Of a stretch of DNA of 64,000 nt, positions 59,474-64,000 are shown piece after piece. The position numbers and the translations under genes are program-made. Within the stretch, counting starts at the first letter, position 1; every line of letters starts with the position of its first letter. Source of the stretch: Absidia repens (Eukaryota > Mucoromycota > Mucoromycetes > Mucorales > Cunninghamellaceae); assembly GCA_002105175.1 (NCBI GenBank), contig MCGE01000007.1, positions 1,116,001-1,180,000 of the forward strand, given 5' to 3'. The notes beneath the pieces were generated by a model that saw only the letters and a program-made list of their open reading frames with translations, was not told the DNA's origin and did not search any database.

Positions 59474-62400
59474 CTAAATATTTGACCAGGTCAAACGAAC
59501 AACATGATCCGTTTTTCTTTGAGTAGACTTGATGAATCCTAAGAATTGTAGTTCCGCCACTGATCGAATAAATCTTGCCCTGCCGCACGAAAGAAAAAAA
59601 AAGACTTCTGTTAAAACTTATTTACACTCACTACTCACTACTCTCCCCTTTTTTTTGTGAGACTTACTGGATTTCATTTTCTTTCAAAGGATGGTCATCA
59701 GGGCGAGGTTCACGTTCAATCACACATCCAAAAGCCACAAACCAATCGTACAAATTGATCATTCGGCCACATTCCAAATACAGCTTGTACAAAAGACTGG
59801 TATCTTGTTCCGAAGGTAGTAAAAGTTCATCTTGATCAGGTTGCTGACAGCAATCACAATTGATGTAATGTTGCGATTGAACAAGTGCGGTTTGAATAGA
59901 GCCACGAGGTTGAGGTGCAAAGGACTATCAACGAACCACATCAAACAAAAGCAGGTTAGTTTGTATTTTTTTTTCTTTATCTCTTTCGATTACACAAATA
60001 GATAAGATAAATGAATTTTCCCCTCTTTTTTTTTTGGTAACTTACTTTTTCATGTAATTTCACATGCGTGTAATAGATTAGTTCATGTAAAGGCAATGCT
60101 GTGTAAGATTGCAAATCATGGCTATGAAGTAAAAGGAAAATCAAGAACAAAGAATGAGTTAGCGATGTTTTGCTTTGTTCCCTCGGTTTTCACACAACAA
60201 TAATAATAAAAAAAGGCCTTCCATATTACCTAAATATGGCTTGGAACCAATCGGCAATTTCCATTGTCATTTTCGACGTCAACGTTCCCCTACTTTTGAT
60301 CTGTTCAATAGCATTTTCATGGACTTTCTCGGCAGTTTTGGTCTGTCGTCGTGCAGTCGTCGTTTCGCCTGTTTGATCAATCATCATTCCAGCCAGTTTC
60401 TTTTCTTTTCTTTTAATTTTCGCCATTTCTTCCTTATCCGCTTGTGCCAATGTCGCCAACTGTGATTGCCAAGTCAAAAGCGGATCCATCCATGTGGCCT
60501 TGTCGTCGTTGTCATCATGATGTTCTTCAAGGACTTGTTGCAGCTGTGTCAGGAAAGGCCCAAGTGCTGACGCTTCCATTTTCCGTATCAAACTCACCAA
60601 CCAATGCAACGTATCCGCTTGTTTCGTCCATTGCGTGTTCTCCAGTTGTTCCAAATACAAGAGTCGTCGTGTCTTCTTGCCAAGTCCTGTGAATGCCGGG
60701 AATTGCGATTGTAAGAATTGGATCAAGGCCATCCCCCGTTTGAAATGCCGTTGGTAGGCTCCGAGTTCCACTAGCCATTGCGCCATTTGTTCTGTGAGTA
60801 GATAAGTATCATCATTCAAGAGGCGTAAAGCTAACTGTCGATTTGCCTTCTGTTGCTGCTGCTGCTGCCGCTGTTGCTGGGAGTCATCATCATTGTCCAT
60901 CGACGAGGTATTGTTCATGGTGACGGCGGTTTTATCGTCGACCAGGTGTTCTATATATTGTCGGAAGGAGCGTAACATACGTATGTGAGAAGCGTGATCG
61001 ATGGTGCTGCGATGATCGTTGTGCCATTGAGTCAATGTTGTAAGGATGGTTTGACGAGATTGTCCGGCGAGGCTTAGGAAGATCGATAATGGGTTGCTGT
61101 AAAAGTGATGCATCAGGGCGTATTTCATACTGGCTTTGACCTTGCTGATAGAAAAGTCGTATAAATAAAAGTGATCTAGGAGGAACTTGTATGGTCTTGC
61201 ACCGAATTTCATGGTAAAGTTCGATCCAATAAAGATCTAATGTCATAAAGAAAACTATTCGTAAAAATTTTTGAAAAAATTGATATCAAATAGATTTACC
61301 TTATCCAGGACCCTATTGAACCAGACATCACTTTGTTGGAGCCAGAATTTTTCAATACGAAGCAAGCAAATGGTGGATTTCGTTAAAGATTGATGAAGAA
61401 TTTCAGTTGAAGTGGCAATCCCAATGATAAATACGAATGGTATGTTGACTCTGTATTCACTATATAAAGATAAACACAAAAGAATGAGTTTGATATTCGA
61501 TCACACCGCACACACACACACCTCTTTACCTGATGATGGTCATAAAATCTTGAAGTAAAGCAGGATCAAAGGATTCAAAATCTTGTAAAATAACAACTAA
61601 TTTCGGCCAATCTTGCCTATTTTCCAAATGCTGCACTGTTTCCATATACCATCCTGCCAATAGTTGTAAATCATGATTGGGTAGTTTGGTTGGCTTGGTA
61701 GCCGTGAAACTTCCGCCTAATTGATAGGTTTCCTGTTGTTGTTGTTGTTGTTGTTCGTCATCATCCACTTCTTCCGTTTGTTTTTGTTGTTCCAAATGTT
61801 GCTTATGAGTGGTGCCGGATTTCTTTTTGTTGCTGGTACTACTGGTGGTTTGGTTTAAAACAGAAGCGTTGTGGTCCATAAATTGTTCAATCATTGTCGA
61901 CATCATGTTTTTTAAAGAGTGACAGGTCTGTGATGATAATAAAGCGACATAATGGGAGGGCGACGGCTGGCGTACAGCATTGGCGATTTCATTGAATTGT
62001 GTGGTATGATCAGGTGTATTGATACCTGCAAAGACAAGAGCGGTTGGGATTTCACGGTAAGGCATAGGTATCAAACTATAGACAAAGCGGGGGGTGAGAT
62101 GGCCGAAAACTAGAGAATTGAGGACACATCATTTTATTACCTGCTGCCAGTGGTATCATCCGAAGTATCCACAAAACGACAAATTTGTTGACGAACAGCG
62201 TGATTCAGATCAAGTAATGTATCCTAATAATAATAAAACGGTTTAGTCGAATCAAAAGATCATAAGAGTTTTCAAAAAAAAAGAAAAGAAAAAAAAAAAA
62301 AGACGAAAACACTTACATCCATGATAGCATTGGTTTTTTCCCATAAATCGTGATAGGCTTTTTTTCGAAGCAACATACAATCGATGGGTTCCATGCCATT

Positions 62401-62789
62401 AAAGAGTTTTTGAAATCCGTCATGATTTATTGTTGGTGATACGTCTACTGCAGAATGTCGCCTCTTGGCCTTGCTAGAAACTATAACAGCATAAGAAAAT
62501 TAAATGTTAATAAGAAAGACAGCATTAATAAAGGGAAAGGATTGTGCGATAGTTTGTACTTGCGTTTTTGTTGTTGCTGATTATTATGTTTTCGTTTATT
62601 GTTTAACTTTGAGTTGGCTTGACCTGAGCTGGGTAAAACAAGAAAACACCCCTGTTTGATTCATAAATAAAAAAATAAAAAAAAGGTCAGTAACGTTATT
62701 TGATTAATCATCAAATATGGTTATCTTCGTTTCTTTTCACTTACTTCTGACACGGAATTAAAGTCATCGTTAGTTGGTAGGGAATCCAT
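59474..62789 (-). CDS. ORC3: Origin recognition complex subunit 3
   Basis: Ten minus-strand exons: 62745-62789, 62564-62651, 62317-62480, 62145-62223, 61530-62109, 61300-61459, 60230-61236, 60046-60121, 59668-59924, 59474-59579; 853 residues. Diagnostic blocks are [16 protein letters not shown], the AAA+-like [38 protein letters not shown] with [12 protein letters not shown], and the C-terminus [20 protein letters not shown] with [10 protein letters not shown]. Orc3 is a scaffold of the ORC complex that loads MCM helicase at replication origins. Gln-rich and Asp/Asn inserts lengthen it. Two introns need GC donors: the second (C|GCAAGT, good consensus) and the fourth, where the obvious GT donor four bases further on breaks the frame. 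The gene is divergent from a Sel1-like gene. Confidence 0.92.
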
Positions 62790-63285
62790 GACGTTTTTTT
62801 ATGTGAAAAAAAAAAAAGGAATAGGGGGACGTAAAAAAAAAAAAAAAAAAAAATTGAGAGTCAGAAAAATTGAAAACCAACAAAAAAAAAAAAAGCGAAG
62901 GTGGGCGGAGATACAAATCTTCCCGCGCCCAAATTTGAATTCATGCAAAAATCACACGCGGTCTCAAGCCTGTCACTTAACGAACATCCAATATACCGTG
63001 CAAACGACCCCTTGTACAATATAACTGACACCTTGTATTTGATTTATAAAACATTGCAATGTTGGATCTACGTAGAAGCGGTCAATCATAGGGACGTGTA
63101 CATTGGGTCTCTCAAAGATTTTTTTTGCATGAATTTTTTTCAACTTATAGAAAAAGCGGGCCGTGACGGTCGATTCTAAGCCAGCCAACTTTTTTTTAAA
63201 AAAACAGATATCCTCGCCTAATTTATTTTTATTTTTTTTGCTTCTTTCACCACTCCCCTTTCTCGACTAATTTAACCTTTTACCA
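62790..63285. promoter_or_regulatory. Divergent ORC3 / Sel1-like promoter region with E2F-like and MCB-like sites
   Basis: About 500 bp between divergent starts. CTTCCCGCGC at 62919-62928 differs by one base from an E2F-type TTTCCCGCGC. ACGCGG at 62956-62961 matches the core of MCB/SBF-type G1/S elements. Both lie in an AT-rich setting about 130-170 bases from the ORC3 ATG. Confidence 0.4.
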
Positions 63286-64000
63286 ATGCAAGTGACCGAA
63301 CAAAGGCCCATCGATGAAAACGAAGGCAAATTGGAAGTCCCTGCCTTTTTGGGGCTGACTGAACAACAATCCAAGCTATTGGTGGCTTTGTATAACGAAA
63401 CTGATCCCGAATTCGCCAAGCAAGTGCCTACTGCATTGCCTTATGCTGCTCAACAATTGGCCGGTGAATATGAAAAACGAAACAGTGTTGGAAAAAAGGT
63501 AAATTTAATTTAGCCTTATCAATTAAGAGGAAAGGGTGGGGAGCGAAGTGCTGGGTGAGAGGTTACAAAAACTTGACTCATTTTTGTTTTTTGCTTTTTT
63601 TTTTTTTTTTGGGCATAATAAAAAAAGTTGGCACGAGCCAATGCCAAATGGTTAGACGAATTCAACGAATTTGAAAAGGTGCAACAAGAAGCAGTGACCC
63701 GATTATCCAAGACCGACATGAACATCGATAAGGCGGCTGAAGGATTGAAATTGATGGACAATGAAACCTGCCCCCTTGCTGATCTTTTACTGGGCAGTCT
63801 TTTGTACGGTGGTCTTCGTCGGGATCCCACTAGCCCAGATGATCGTGCCTCCATGTCGCCCGTGGCCAGTCCCAATTTCGCCGGTGCCAAGCATTTGTTG
63901 GAACGCGCCTTTGTTGAACATGATTACTCAATGGCTGCTGTCCAGATTGGCTCCTTTTACACCCAAGAAGAAAAATTGGCTCAAGGTAAAAACTTGCCCG
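63286..64000 (+). CDS. Sel1/TPR-like helical-repeat protein, partial (runs off window)
   Basis: Exon 1 is 63286-63498 (71 codons, MQVTEQRPIDENEGKLEVPA at the start) and exon 2 starts at 63628 after AAAAAAAG. The join is in phase. Exon 2 contains helix pairs with alternating small residues, for example LADLLLGSLLYGGLRRDPTS and AKHLLERAFVEHDYSMAAVQ, followed by IGSFYTQEEKLAQ, like Sel1-type repeats in which a Leu-Gly-x-x-Tyr helix is followed by an acidic turn and Ala-rich helix. A GTAAAA at 63986 may start the next intron. Sel1-like proteins are adaptors; here the partner is unknown, and the 3' part is needed to confirm the family. Frame, leader and splice sites look sound. Confidence 0.65.

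Overview
The window reads as genomic DNA from a filamentous fungus of the Mucoromycota, most likely a Mucorales-type species. Genes carry many short GT-AG introns with long A/T homopolymers. Intergenic DNA is very AT-rich. Several proteins are typically fungal: PMA1-type H+-ATPase, Sec72-like translocon subunit, FAB1 lipid kinase, and a GH3 hexosaminidase fused to GNAT domains, an architecture I recall from Rhizomucor. The genus cannot be fixed from sequence alone.

Layout. 1-7.7 kb: a 5'-truncated view of a kelch-type gene (-), the complex I LYR subunit NDUFA6 (+), a PP2C phosphatase (+) and a bHLH transcription factor (-). 7.7-14.4 kb: a gene-free, repeat-rich block with copies of a dispersed repeat family and a striking 34/68-bp tandem array. 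14.4-16.2 kb: a seven-transmembrane protein (-). 16.2-27 kb: another repeat block around the GH3-GNAT gene (20.0-22.6 kb, -); at 25 kb a tRNA-like short retroelement with a 15-A tail and 12-bp target-site duplication sits inside an older repeat. 27-33 kb: Sec72-like (+), cytochrome P450 (-), a tentative six-exon orphan gene (-) and ribosomal protein eL15 (-). 33.5-42.5 kb: the very large FAB1/PIKfyve gene (+), divergent from eL15. 44-48 kb: a low-complexity coiled-coil protein (-) and a mitochondrial PPR protein (-) with a one-base frameshift. 52.5-55.8 kb: plasma-membrane H+-ATPase (-). 59.5-64 kb: ORC3 (-), divergent from a Sel1-like gene (+) that runs off the window.

There is no operon-like or cluster logic. 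These are mostly independent housekeeping genes (respiration, translation, secretion, endosomal lipid signalling, proton pumping, replication licensing) separated by islands of degenerate repeats. Exon-intron models were built by hand from splice consensus and reading-frame continuity. Where all exon phases add up and protein motifs run across junctions, confidence is high. The most notable non-genic discoveries are the SINE-like insertion, the 18-monomer array and the dispersed repeat family. Notable genic oddities are GC-AG introns, a 7-nt first exon in eL15, a five-codon upstream ORF before FAB1, and the PPR frameshift.
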